64,000 nucleotides of DNA from Flavobacteriales bacterium (GTDB lineage: Bacteria; Bacteroidota; Bacteroidia; Flavobacteriales; UBA7430), in the NCBI GenBank assembly GCA_022425195.1, contig JAKMFX010000040.1, positions 62,001 through 126,000 of the forward strand. The letters are read 5' to 3'. The notes below the pieces were generated by a model. The model was not told the DNA's origin and ran no database searches. It worked only from the letters and a program-made list of their open reading frames with translations. Shown here piece after piece: positions 39,671-47,757 of the stretch. The translations under genes were made by a program, and so were the position numbers. The stretch's first letter is position 1, and every line of letters begins with the position of its first letter.

Positions 39671-39838
39671 AGCGTCGTACATACAAACCTCTTTTAAAAA
39701 ATCAACACGATATCCTATCTCATTGGGGGTCACCTTCAAATGATACTTCATTCTAAGGTAACGACAAATCAACGCTCTCTTGTGTACTCGATTTTTGCGT
39801 TTAGCTAAGGCAATCACATTTGTTATGCGGTCATTCAT
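39665..39838 (-). CDS. Small basic 57-residue ORF antisense to the ispG stop
   Basis: An open frame of 57 codons reading MNDRITNVIALAKRKNRVHK at the start and ending KEVCMYDAL. The peptide is basic, likely helical, and has an AAAGGA sequence 12 bases before its ATG. It fills most of the otherwise empty space after ispG and overlaps the ispG stop by 6 bases. I do not recognise the family. Evidence is limited to the length, a sensible composition and gap-filling position, so the call is tentative. Confidence 0.42.
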   Translation of the reverse strand: MNDRITNVIALAKRKNRVHKRALICRYLRMKYHLKVTPNEIGYRVDFLKEVCMYDAL

Positions 39839-40070
39839 AATTGTATTTATTCCTTTCTAACGATATCATCCAAAACTTATGCCAAATTAGGTAACTAGCT
39901 ATTTACCAGGGGTCCGAATTGATACTTGCAGTTATTCTCGAAGCTTGAAAAAGGAGAAAATAGCAAAAAACTATGGGCTTAAACGGCTTGATGAAATAAA
40001 TATAACCTACTGAAAAACAGGCTATTTTGCTTATTTTACCTATATTTGTTTTAACCAATCTCCACGAACC
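39839..40070. other. Intergenic region with promoter for the cysteine-rich gene
   Basis: 232 bases without a gene. The only clear element is TATATTTG at 40041-40048, a TAnnTTTG match, 22 bases before the ATG at 40071. A TTTG at 40026-40029 is too close to be its -33 partner. I see no terminator, RNA gene or strong hairpin in the remainder. Confidence 0.45.
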
Positions 40071-43000
40071 ATGAATCAAATTAAATCGTTGAGTTCTACA
40101 AAGTTATTTGGATTCTTGTTTGCGTTAACCCTTATTGCAAATGGCTTTACCTCTTCTAATGTAATAGCACAAAGCAGAAGTCTTGTGGAGATAGGTTCCG
40201 AATTTTCAAAATCATTTCTTCTCGAATCATACACCCATGGAGTTTCAGACCTTCCTATTTGGTCTGTGGGAGAATTTCCAGAATGGGCTGAGGCATCAAT
40301 CATAACAGAAATTATTGAAGAGGAGAATGACTTTGATAACATCATAAATTATTACCTCAACATTTCAGGAACTCCTGAAGATTCTAATTTAGGAGAATAT
40401 CTAATTACAGCAAACCTCACCAATCCGTGGACAGGAGATGTCCTTGAAGTCATTGAAACAATATTTGAGGTCATTGAAACCGAAAATTGTATTTGCACCG
40501 CCGAATATGACCCCGTATGTGGAGCCGATGGAAAAACCTACAGTAATACTTGTTTTGCTAGCTGCAAAGGGGTAGAAATTGTTTCAGAAAGAGCATGTAA
40601 CACAAACACATTAGGCTGTCAAGTTGAAGATAAACTTTATGGCTTTGGTGAAAGTTTCAACATCGAATGCAACAGCTGTTTTTGTAGTCAAGGTCCTGAT
40701 GGATTCGGACATATAGGATGCACAGAAATGGCGTGCCAAGAGGGCTGTTATGACGACGAAAAAAACCATTATGAAGAAGGTGAGAATTGGAATACAGATG
40801 CCTGTACCACCTGTTTCTGCGAAAATGGAGATATCGTTTGTGCATCCATAATGTGTATGGAGCCTTATTGTGATAATCCAATCTACTCTGATGACACGTG
40901 CTGCCCCACATGCCCTATTGAAGAAGGTTGCTATGACGAGACCGAAACCTACTTCAATAATGGCGAGGAATGGAAAGTAGACGATTGTACTTTTTGCTTT
41001 TGTGAGCAAGGAGATGTCATCTGCGCCATTGTTGATTGTGCTCAACCCAATTGCGAAAACCCCATATACAAAGAAGGAGAATGCTGTCCCATATGTCCTG
41101 ACGAAACCAGTTGTTTCGATGAATCAGGTTCTTATTATGAAAATGGTATGGAATGGAGTTTAGACAATTGTACTTTTTGCTTCTGCGAGCAAGGAGATAT
41201 TCTGTGCGAAGCACTGGCTTGCCAGGAACCTAACTGTGAAAATCCAATTTACACAGACGGGCAATGTTGCCCTACCTGTACAAGTACTTGTGAAAACAAA
41301 TTCGATGAACTGATCCATTATGGTGAACTTTTTGGCGTAAACGACTGTGATGTTGCTATAGCTGCTATTGAAATGTTCGGATTAAGTTGCCAAACAGACT
41401 TATCTCAATACGGCTATTTGTTGGGTATTGAACTCGATGATAAGATCACTTTAGCTGAATTTTGTCCGTGCTCATGTGAAGAAATTGGTGAGAATCCAAA
41501 TTGCCTAGATGACAGCGAACCCAATTACAACCCTTCATTAGCTTTGGAGCCTTGTATAGATCCCTGTGCCGTGGTGGATTGTATGCCAGGATATACTTGC
41601 ATTAATGGAGATTGTGTAGGCCCTGTAGAGCCGGGATGTTTCGCAGAAGACGGCCTGCTGTACGCACTAGGATCCGTATTTGAGGACGAATGTAAAAACT
41701 GTTTTTGTGAATTGATGTCAGACCCTTTAAAGGGCGAATGGGTATGCGAACAGAATGTGGATTGCTATGATTGCAATGACCTGCCCTGTCCTAACGGAAC
41801 TTTCTGCGAAAGCGGTGAATGTATCCCGCACGATGTTACAGATTTCGGGTGCAATAAGGACGACGAATGGTACGCATTTGGAACTGAAATGGAGCAAGGC
41901 TGTAACCATTGTATTTGCCTCCCTGGCTTTAATCCTTATGCCGATGGTTTTTGGACCTGTACCAAAATGGCTTGTGAAGGTTGCACAGACAAGAATGCTA
42001 CAAATTACGATGAATACGCCAACATAGACGACAATTCCTGTGAATACGATTGCACTAACGCTGTTTGTTGTATGGCAATGACGGCAAGTTGCCTGGCTTG
42101 CACAGAATGTATGAGCGTAGAAGAATACTGTCAATTAAATCCTGATACTCAAGGCTGCCCTGTTACTGGGTGTACAGACCCCTCTGCTGTTAACTACAAC
42201 ACAAATGCTGACCTAGACGACAATTCCTGTGAATATCCACAAGAGCCTGATTGGGACTTTGTGGTAACTGGCAACAACCACACTTTAATATTACCCGAAG
42301 ATTTAATCAGCGAGTTGCTGTCTGGAAGTTCTCTGGAAGACGGTGATAAAGTGGGCGTATTCTTTGATGACAATGGTGAGTTGATTTGTGCTGGTTATAC
42401 CACCTGGAACGGATCAACAACAATTATCCCTGCACAGGGAGACGACTTAACCACTGACGTCAAAGATGGATTTAGCATTGGTGAAAGTTTCCAATGGATG
42501 ATTTGGGACGTCTCTGAGAATTTAATCTCAAACGCAGCGGAGCGATTTACCACCTTGGGCGAGGATAATTTTGCCATTAACGGAATATCAACACTTGCAG
42601 CAATTACTGCCACACCTACAACGCGAGATCAAGAGATTCAGCTGAAAGCAGGTTGGAACATGTTCTCTACTTACGTGAAAAAGCATGATATGAAAATTAA
42701 AAACATTTTTCATCAGTTTGCACAACATGTAGTCATAGCAAAAAACAACTTTGGACATGCCTATCTTCCAGAATGGGATTTTGATGGCATCGACAATATG
42801 ATTCCGGGGCATGCTTATCAAACAAAACTGACGGCTGACAATACACTTCACATTGAAGGTGAATACACGAAACCAGAAAAGCATCCAATCACACTTACTG
42901 AAGGATGGAATATGATTGGTTATTTAAGAACCGAAGACGCTACTACAATAAATGTATTTGAGGGTATTGACGATTTGGTCATCGTTAAAGACAACACCGG

Positions 43001-43766
43001 TATGGCTTACCTCCCTGAATTTAACTTTGACGGGATCGGAATGATGACGGCTGGACAAGGGTACCAAGTAAAGGTAGGCTCAGAGCAAGTATTACAATAC
43101 CGCTCTGATGCCTATGAATACAGGCGAGTCCCAACAACACACAACCTGAAGCTCAATCACTTCAGCCAACCCATGAACACCGGCTCCAATATGAGTCTGG
43201 TACTGCCTGAAGAAGCATGGGCGAATAAACCCATGAACTTCGATGAAATAGCCGTTTACGACGAAAAAGGCTTGCTGGTGGGAGCGATGCCGTATCAAAA
43301 TGGCAATATGGTAATGCCGATTTACGGGAATGATGATTTTAGTGACTCAAAAGATGGCTTGTACAAAAACGAGCATTTCAAAATGGTTATTTGGTCTGCG
43401 AAAACAGGCGCTAAAACGGATGTTACAGCAACATGGGAAGATTCAAAGTCGAACTTTCAAAAGGATGAGATTGCCTATGCATCTCAACTGGATTTCGTTA
43501 ATGAATTAAAGCAACTACATTCTGTAAAATTATTCCCTAATCCCACGGGTAGCCAAACCGAACTTCAAGCAGTTCTCAGCCAAGATGATGAACTTAAGAT
43601 TTCCATCTTCAACCTTATTGGTAAACAAGTATTCCATACTTCAAGGGGTCACCAAAAGGGTCTTATTCACCAAGTTCTTGAAATCGACTATTTGCCTGCT
43701 GGTTCCTATATTTTACAACTGGAAACAACGACTGAGCTCGTCAATAAAAGTTTAATCGTAAAATAA
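40071..43766 (+). CDS. Secreted cysteine-rich protein: Kazal + VWFC-like repeats + T9SS type A tail
   Basis: A 1231-residue protein with a signal peptide ending near SNVIAQS. A Kazal-type inhibitor domain spans C140-C176 (YDPVCGADGKTYSNTC). Three tandem von Willebrand C/chordin-like repeats begin at C226, C287 and C348, each ending CCPxC, with divergent half-repeats before and after. An EGF-like CMPGYTCINGDC motif and two GCTDxxAxNY repeats (about 637-662, 700-722) follow. Two GWNM repeats sit inside a duplicated beta domain (about 745-1140). The type A sorting domain (about 1148-1231, VKLFPNPTG to KSLIVK) sends it out by type IX secretion. Probable surface adhesin or protease inhibitor; function is not known. 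Confidence 0.85.
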   Translation: MNQIKSLSSTKLFGFLFALTLIANGFTSSNVIAQSRSLVEIGSEFSKSFLLESYTHGVSDLPIWSVGEFPEWAEASIITEIIEEENDFDNIINYYLNISGTPEDSNLGEYLITANLTNPWTGDVLEVIETIFEVIETENCICTAEYDPVCGADGKTYSNTCFASCKGVEIVSERACNTNTLGCQVEDKLYGFGESFNIECNSCFCSQGPDGFGHIGCTEMACQEGCYDDEKNHYEEGENWNTDACTTCFCENGDIVCASIMCMEPYCDNPIYSDDTCCPTCPIEEGCYDETETYFNNGEEWKVDDCTFCFCEQGDVICAIVDCAQPNCENPIYKEGECCPICPDETSCFDESGSYYENGMEWSLDNCTFCFCEQGDILCEALACQEPNCENPIYTDGQCCPTCTSTCENKFDELIHYGELFGVNDCDVAIAAIEMFGLSCQTDLSQYGYLLGIELDDKITLAEFCPCSCEEIGENPNCLDDSEPNYNPSLALEPCIDPCAVVDCMPGYTCINGDCVGPVEPGCFAEDGLLYALGSVFEDECKNCFCELMSDPLKGEWVCEQNVDCYDCNDLPCPNGTFCESGECIPHDVTDFGCNKDDEWYAFGTEMEQGCNHCICLPGFNPYADGFWTCTKMACEGCTDKNATNYDEYANIDDNSCEYDCTNAVCCMAMTASCLACTECMSVEEYCQLNPDTQGCPVTGCTDPSAVNYNTNADLDDNSCEYPQEPDWDFVVTGNNHTLILPEDLISELLSGSSLEDGDKVGVFFDDNGELICAGYTTWNGSTTIIPAQGDDLTTDVKDGFSIGESFQWMIWDVSENLISNAAERFTTLGEDNFAINGISTLAAITATPTTRDQEIQLKAGWNMFSTYVKKHDMKIKNIFHQFAQHVVIAKNNFGHAYLPEWDFDGIDNMIPGHAYQTKLTADNTLHIEGEYTKPEKHPITLTEGWNMIGYLRTEDATTINVFEGIDDLVIVKDNTGMAYLPEFNFDGIGMMTAGQGYQVKVGSEQVLQYRSDAYEYRRVPTTHNLKLNHFSQPMNTGSNMSLVLPEEAWANKPMNFDEIAVYDEKGLLVGAMPYQNGNMVMPIYGNDDFSDSKDGLYKNEHFKMVIWSAKTGAKTDVTATWEDSKSNFQKDEIAYASQLDFVNELKQLHSVKLFPNPTGSQTELQAVLSQDDELKISIFNLIGKQVFHTSRGHQKGLIHQVLEIDYLPAGSYILQLETTTELVNKSLIVK
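40746..41279 (+). repeat. Three tandem 183-base VWFC-like repeats
   Basis: Units start at 40746, 40929 and 41112, an exact 183-base (61-codon) period. Each encodes C-[YF]-D-E, a TxCFCExGDxxC core and a closing CCPxC. Units 2 and 3 share the DNCTFCFCEQGD type core and a PNCENPIY segment. The cysteine pattern is fully conserved, indicating duplication with selection on disulfides. Confidence 0.85.
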
Positions 43767-43775
43767 GAAAACTAA

Positions 43776-43807
43776 AAAAACGCCACATCAAAAGATGTGG
43801 CGTTTTT
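43776..43807. terminator. Bidirectional terminator after the cysteine-rich gene
   Basis: AAAAACGCCACATC and GATGTGGCGTTTTT form a 14-bp stem with loop AAAA. It serves both the secreted-protein gene and the convergent rnhA. Confidence 0.92.
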
Positions 43808-43829
43808 GATTCGAAATCATAATTCTCAG

Positions 43830-44306
43830 TTACAATAAACCTTTGTTAGATTTCACGATCTCCTCGTAACCCTTGTCCATAGGAAGCTGTTCTTTAGAAG
43901 CAGCATGGACAGCCAGAGCGTCACAACGTTCATTTTCAGGATGATTGTTATGACCTTTAACCCATTCGAACTTGACCCGGTGTTTCTTATAAACAATCAA
44001 AAACCGCCTCCATAAATCGGGATTCTTTTTTCCTTTGAAGCCCTTCTTTACCCAGTTGAAAACCCAACCCTTTTCAACCGAATCAACTACGTATTTGGAG
44101 TCTGAAGTCACCAAAACATCAGCCCCTTCACTCTTAATGGTTTCTAAAGCAACAATAACGGCAAGAAGCTCCATTCTGTTGTTCGTTGTTAAACGAAAAC
44201 CTTGAGCCAATTCTTTGCGATGCTTTCCAGAAATCATCACAATACCATAACCGCCGGGACCGGGATTACCACTGGCAGCTCCATCCGTATATATTGCTAT
44301 TTTCAT
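43830..44306 (-). CDS. rnhA: Ribonuclease HI
   Basis: A 158-residue type 1 RNase H. Catalytic acidic residues are visible in IYTDGAASGNPGPGG (Asp), NRMELLAVI (Glu), VTSDSKYV (Asp) and ERCDALA (Asp). The basic handle region KGWVFNWVKKGFKG is present. It removes RNA from RNA-DNA hybrids such as Okazaki primers and R-loops. Its ATG overlaps the purN stop (44303-44306), making a purN-rnhA unit, a common Bacteroidota pairing. Confidence 0.95.
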   Translation of the reverse strand: MKIAIYTDGAASGNPGPGGYGIVMISGKHRKELAQGFRLTTNNRMELLAVIVALETIKSEGADVLVTSDSKYVVDSVEKGWVFNWVKKGFKGKKNPDLWRRFLIVYKKHRVKFEWVKGHNNHPENERCDALAVHAASKEQLPMDKGYEEIVKSNKGLL

Positions 44307-44866
44307 TGTATTGTGGATTCTATGACCTTAGGGAAATGAAGCGCCTCAAGCTCTTGAACTTTTGCTTGAACCAATTCAGGACTATCTTTAGATGCAATCG
44401 CACAACTGGCCTGAAATATGATTGCACCTTCATCGTAATTTTCATTCACGTAATGAATGGTGATACCGCTCTCAGTCTCTTGATTTTCAACGACTGACCT
44501 ATGAACATTCATTCCATACATCCCCTTTCCTCCATATTTAGGAAGAAGCGCAGGATGTATGTTAATGATTGCATTTGGAAAGTGTTGAATTAGATATCCT
44601 GGGATTTTAAGCAAAAAACCAGCTAATATTACAATGCTTACATTGTATTGTTTTAGAGTCTCAAGCACATTTCTACCATACTTTAGTTCCTTTGCCGAAA
44701 ATACGACAGTCTCTATCTGATGTTTTTTTGCGCGTTCGAGCACAAAAGCATCAGGGTGGTTAGAAAGGATTAAAGACACCTCAACACCCTCATTACCAGC
44801 AAAGTATTTTATAATATTCTCAGCATTAGAGCCTGAGCCTGAGGCGAAAATTGCAATTCTTTTCAT
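44303..44866 (-). CDS. purN: Phosphoribosylglycinamide formyltransferase
   Basis: A 187-residue folate-dependent transferase. The N-terminal IFASGSGSNAENII is the phosphate-binding loop, and INIHPALLPKYGGKGMYG holds the catalytic Asn-His pair. ESGITIHYVNENYDEGAII is the formyl-folate side. It formylates the PurD-pathway product GAR in purine synthesis. It is slightly short but complete compared with the usual 190-210 residues. It is divergent from acpP across a 129-base spacer that holds the acpP promoter. Confidence 0.95.
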   Translation of the reverse strand: MKRIAIFASGSGSNAENIIKYFAGNEGVEVSLILSNHPDAFVLERAKKHQIETVVFSAKELKYGRNVLETLKQYNVSIVILAGFLLKIPGYLIQHFPNAIINIHPALLPKYGGKGMYGMNVHRSVVENQETESGITIHYVNENYDEGAIIFQASCAIASKDSPELVQAKVQELEALHFPKVIESTIQ

Positions 44867-44934
44867 GGGGTAAAAGTAACTAAGATTTCATGAACATCTA
44901 ATATGACATTAGCCTAATTTCATGGGACAAAAAA

Positions 44935-44966
44935 TTTGGCTATTTTTAAGTTTATATTTTTCTTTG
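44935..44966 (+). promoter_or_regulatory. Candidate promoter of acpP-fabF-rnc
   Basis: TTTG (44935-44938), 20 bases, then TTTCTTTG (44959-44966). The spacing suits a Bacteroidota promoter; the second element has TT where TA is usual. It ends 29 bases before the acpP ATG. Confidence 0.5.
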
Positions 44967-44995
44967 CATCGAAATATTAATCAAAACTAAAAATT

Positions 44996-45226
44996 ATGGC
45001 TGACGTAGCATCTAAAGTAAAAGCTATTATTGTTGACAAACTTGGCGTTGATGAAAGCGAAGTAACTAACGAAGCAAGCTTCACAAACGACCTAGGAGCA
45101 GATTCATTAGACACGGTAGAACTAATTATGGAGTTTGAAAAAGAATTTGACATTCAAATTCCAGACGACCAAGCGGAATCCATTGCAACGGTAGGTTCAG
45201 CAATCGAGTATATCGAAAAAGCTTAA
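44996..45226 (+). CDS. acpP: Acyl carrier protein
   Basis: A 76-residue acidic four-helix protein. The phosphopantetheine serine is in [13 protein letters not shown], and the C-terminal [17 protein letters not shown] is standard. It carries growing acyl chains for fatty acid synthesis and is activated by a phosphopantetheinyl transferase (candidate at 23525-24127). It is first of acpP-fabF-rnc, a classic gene order. Confidence 0.97.
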   Translation: MADVASKVKAIIVDKLGVDESEVTNEASFTNDLGADSLDTVELIMEFEKEFDIQIPDDQAESIATVGSAIEYIEKA

Positions 45227-45241
45227 TTTAACTTGAACACT

Positions 45242-46495
45242 ATGCAGCTTAAAAGAGTTGTTATCACTGGTTTAGGAGCGCTTACCCCTATTGGGAATAA
45301 TGTTTCAGACTACTGGGACGCCTTATCAAAAGGGACCAGTGGAGCTGCTCCTATTACTCGTTTTGATGCATCGAAATTTAAGACGCAGTTTGCCTGCGAA
45401 GTAAAAGACTTCAACCCTACGGATTACATTGATCGTAAGGAGGCTAGAAAACAAGACCCATACACCCAATACGCCATGGTAGCAACTGCTGAAGCCATGG
45501 AAGACTCCAAGCTAGACCTAGATCAATTAGATCCAGATCGAGCTGGTGTCATTTGGGGTTCGGGAATCGGAGGCATCAAAACCTTCTATGATGAGATTTC
45601 ATCTTTTGCGAAAGGAGAGGGTACCCCTCGATTTAATCCTTTCTTCATTCCTAAAATGATTTCCGACATTGCATGTGGGATGATCTCCATTAAATATGGA
45701 TTTCGTGGACCTAACTTTACCACGGTATCTGCATGTGCATCTTCGTCAAACGCTCTTATAGATGCGTTTAACTACATCCGTTTGGGTAAAGCTGATGTCA
45801 TCATTTCTGGCGGCTCAGAAGCAGCCGTTAATGAAGCGGGTATTGGTGGATTTAATGCCCTAAAAGCACTATCTACTAGGAATGATGATCCCGCTAAAGC
45901 TTCCAGACCCTTTGACACAGACCGAGATGGTTTCGTTTTGGGTGAAGGAGCAGGAACACTTATTCTCGAAGAATACGATCACGCAATAAAAAGAGGCGCT
46001 AAAATCTATGCTGAAGTCATGGGTGGAGGCCTTTCTGCAGATGCACACCACATTACAGCTCCACACCCTGAGGGATTGGGAGCGATTAAGGTAATGGAAA
46101 ACGCATTGGATGACGCGCAAATGAAACCTGAAGACATTGACTACATCAATGTCCACGGGACCTCTACACCACTTGGTGACATCTCCGAATCCAAAGCAAT
46201 TAAAGAAGTATATGGGCCTCATGCCTATAACTTGAACATCAGTTCGACAAAATCCATGACTGGGCATCTTTTGGGAGCCGCAGGAGCCATTGAGGCGATT
46301 GCATCGATAATGGCACTTCAAAAAGGAATCATTCCACCAACCATCAACAATGAAAATGTTGACGAAAGTCTTGACCCAAAACTGAACTTTACGCTTAATA
46401 AGGCTCAAGAAAAAAAGGTTATGGCGATTATGAGTAATACATTTGGATTTGGCGGACACAATGCTTCTATCATTTTAAAAGCATTCGAGGCGTAA
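45242..46495 (+). CDS. fabF: 3-oxoacyl-ACP synthase II
   Basis: About 417 residues. The start is the ATG at 45242 (MQLKRVVITGLGALTPIGNN), which matches the family N-terminus; an in-frame TTG at 45233 is ignored. The catalytic triad is Cys in VSACASSSNALI, His in NVHGTSTPLGD and His in MTGHLLGAAGA. It elongates acyl-ACP by Claisen condensation with malonyl-ACP. Fifteen bases separate it from acpP and 2 from rnc. Confidence 0.97.
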   Translation: MQLKRVVITGLGALTPIGNNVSDYWDALSKGTSGAAPITRFDASKFKTQFACEVKDFNPTDYIDRKEARKQDPYTQYAMVATAEAMEDSKLDLDQLDPDRAGVIWGSGIGGIKTFYDEISSFAKGEGTPRFNPFFIPKMISDIACGMISIKYGFRGPNFTTVSACASSSNALIDAFNYIRLGKADVIISGGSEAAVNEAGIGGFNALKALSTRNDDPAKASRPFDTDRDGFVLGEGAGTLILEEYDHAIKRGAKIYAEVMGGGLSADAHHITAPHPEGLGAIKVMENALDDAQMKPEDIDYINVHGTSTPLGDISESKAIKEVYGPHAYNLNISSTKSMTGHLLGAAGAIEAIASIMALQKGIIPPTINNENVDESLDPKLNFTLNKAQEKKVMAIMSNTFGFGGHNASIILKAFEA

Positions 46496-46497
46496 CA

Positions 46498-47196
46498 ATG
46501 AAATGGCTGCAAAAGCTTTTTTCCACCGCCTCTGACTCACTTACCACTGACTTAATTCCGATTCTGGGTTTTACACCCAAGAATATTGCCCTTTACCATC
46601 AAGCATTTTGCCATCGTTCTGTTGATTTTTCCAAATATGGAGACAACGAAAGACTGGAGTTTCTCGGGGACTCTATTCTAAGCACAGTAATCACTGAGTA
46701 TTTATACCATAACCTTCCCGAAAAAGACGAGGGTGTTTTAACAGATATTCGTTCAAAAATCGTCAGAAGAAAAACACTGAATGACTTGGCAAAAAAATTA
46801 GGTATTGATGTATTTGTGAAAACAAACTTAGGGATTAAAACACCACCATCGATATATGGTAATGCTTTTGAAGCTCTAATTGCTGCAATATATCTAGATA
46901 AGGGAGCCGCCATATGCAAAGCGTTCATCATTGATAAAATGATAAAACCACATTTCACACTTAATGATTTGGAGAACGAAATTAGTAGTTACAAAAAACA
47001 CTTCTTACACTGGGCACAAAAAAACAATCGAAACCACCTGTTCAAAGTAGTGGACGAAACAGGAGCCTCTCACAAAAAAAACTTTGAAATAGCTCTTTTT
47101 CTAGATGGTGAAAATATAGCAACAGGAACGGGAACATCAAAGAAAAAAGCCGAAGAAGCAGCCGCAAAATTCGCCTGTGAATCTCTTGACCTGTAA
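46498..47196 (+). CDS. rnc: Ribonuclease III
   Basis: A 232-residue enzyme. The signature NERLEFLGDSIL and the second metal-binding site NAFEALIAAIYLDKG form the catalytic dimer surface. A C-terminal double-stranded RNA-binding domain (about 165-230; GASHKKNFEIALFLDGENIA and KKKAEEAAAKFACE) follows. It processes rRNA precursors and structured mRNAs. It is third in the acpP-fabF-rnc unit. Confidence 0.95.
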   Translation: MKWLQKLFSTASDSLTTDLIPILGFTPKNIALYHQAFCHRSVDFSKYGDNERLEFLGDSILSTVITEYLYHNLPEKDEGVLTDIRSKIVRRKTLNDLAKKLGIDVFVKTNLGIKTPPSIYGNAFEALIAAIYLDKGAAICKAFIIDKMIKPHFTLNDLENEISSYKKHFLHWAQKNNRNHLFKVVDETGASHKKNFEIALFLDGENIATGTGTSKKKAEEAAAKFACESLDL

Positions 47197-47241
47197 ACGA
47201 TTTTAAACTGTTTTTTTGGCTATATTTATCGATGTTTCTAA

Positions 47242-47757
47242 ATGGGCCATTTTGAAATGACAAAAAAAAGTATTTGCATCGATTTTGAATATGATTACGA
47301 TTTTCTTTTGATCGGAATATGCAGCCCATTGAAAGACTATCAACTTTGTTATAAGTTGAACCAAGAGCTCAACGCATCATTAGGCAGAAGCGAATTTGAT
47401 ATTGCGATGAGCTATGATGACGGACTAGAGAAAGCCTATTTTTCTCTTTACGAGTATTGGAATGATCAGTATCAAAATCAATGGTATTTGATCACTAACA
47501 AATGTCAAATCGAATGTACAGACGAAAATCAAAAACAAGGAACTATATTTGACGGCTTCATTCAAAGCCGAAAAAAAGTAAAGTATTTAATCCCTGAAAA
47601 CTCAAAAGTAGACTACTACATTCAAGTACACGGAATATTTAATGAAGAAGCCAAAATATCGCTTCTCAAAAACATAAAAACGCTAGACCGAGTTGTAAGC
47701 ACTCATGAAATAGACATGATGGGCCTTCGGTCAAAGGAAAACTTAATTATCAAATGA
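47242..47757 (+). CDS. IPExxxVDY family protein
   Basis: A 171-residue protein carrying the motif that names the family, LIPENSKVDYYIQV, near residue 115. The N-terminal half (CIDFEYDYDFLLIGICSPLKDYQLCYKLN) is also typical. The family is restricted largely to Bacteroidota and has no assigned function. It is predicted cytoplasmic, acidic, with no signal sequence. Its stop overlaps the pyk ATG (47754-47757), and the rnc-IPExxxVDY-pyk order is one I associate with this phylum. An internal Met at residue 6 (MTKKSICID) is an alternative start. Confidence 0.87.
   Translation: MGHFEMTKKSICIDFEYDYDFLLIGICSPLKDYQLCYKLNQELNASLGRSEFDIAMSYDDGLEKAYFSLYEYWNDQYQNQWYLITNKCQIECTDENQKQGTIFDGFIQSRKKVKYLIPENSKVDYYIQVHGIFNEEAKISLLKNIKTLDRVVSTHEIDMMGLRSKENLIIK

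Noticed and set aside
40611-41214. Minus-strand ORFs opposite the cysteine-rich gene
   Set aside because: They are shadows of the strong cysteine and domain pattern on the plus strand and have no promoter or family resemblance.
45869-46459. 196-codon minus-strand ORF opposite fabF
   Set aside because: It lies entirely inside fabF, which carries all catalytic residues; the antisense product resembles nothing I know.
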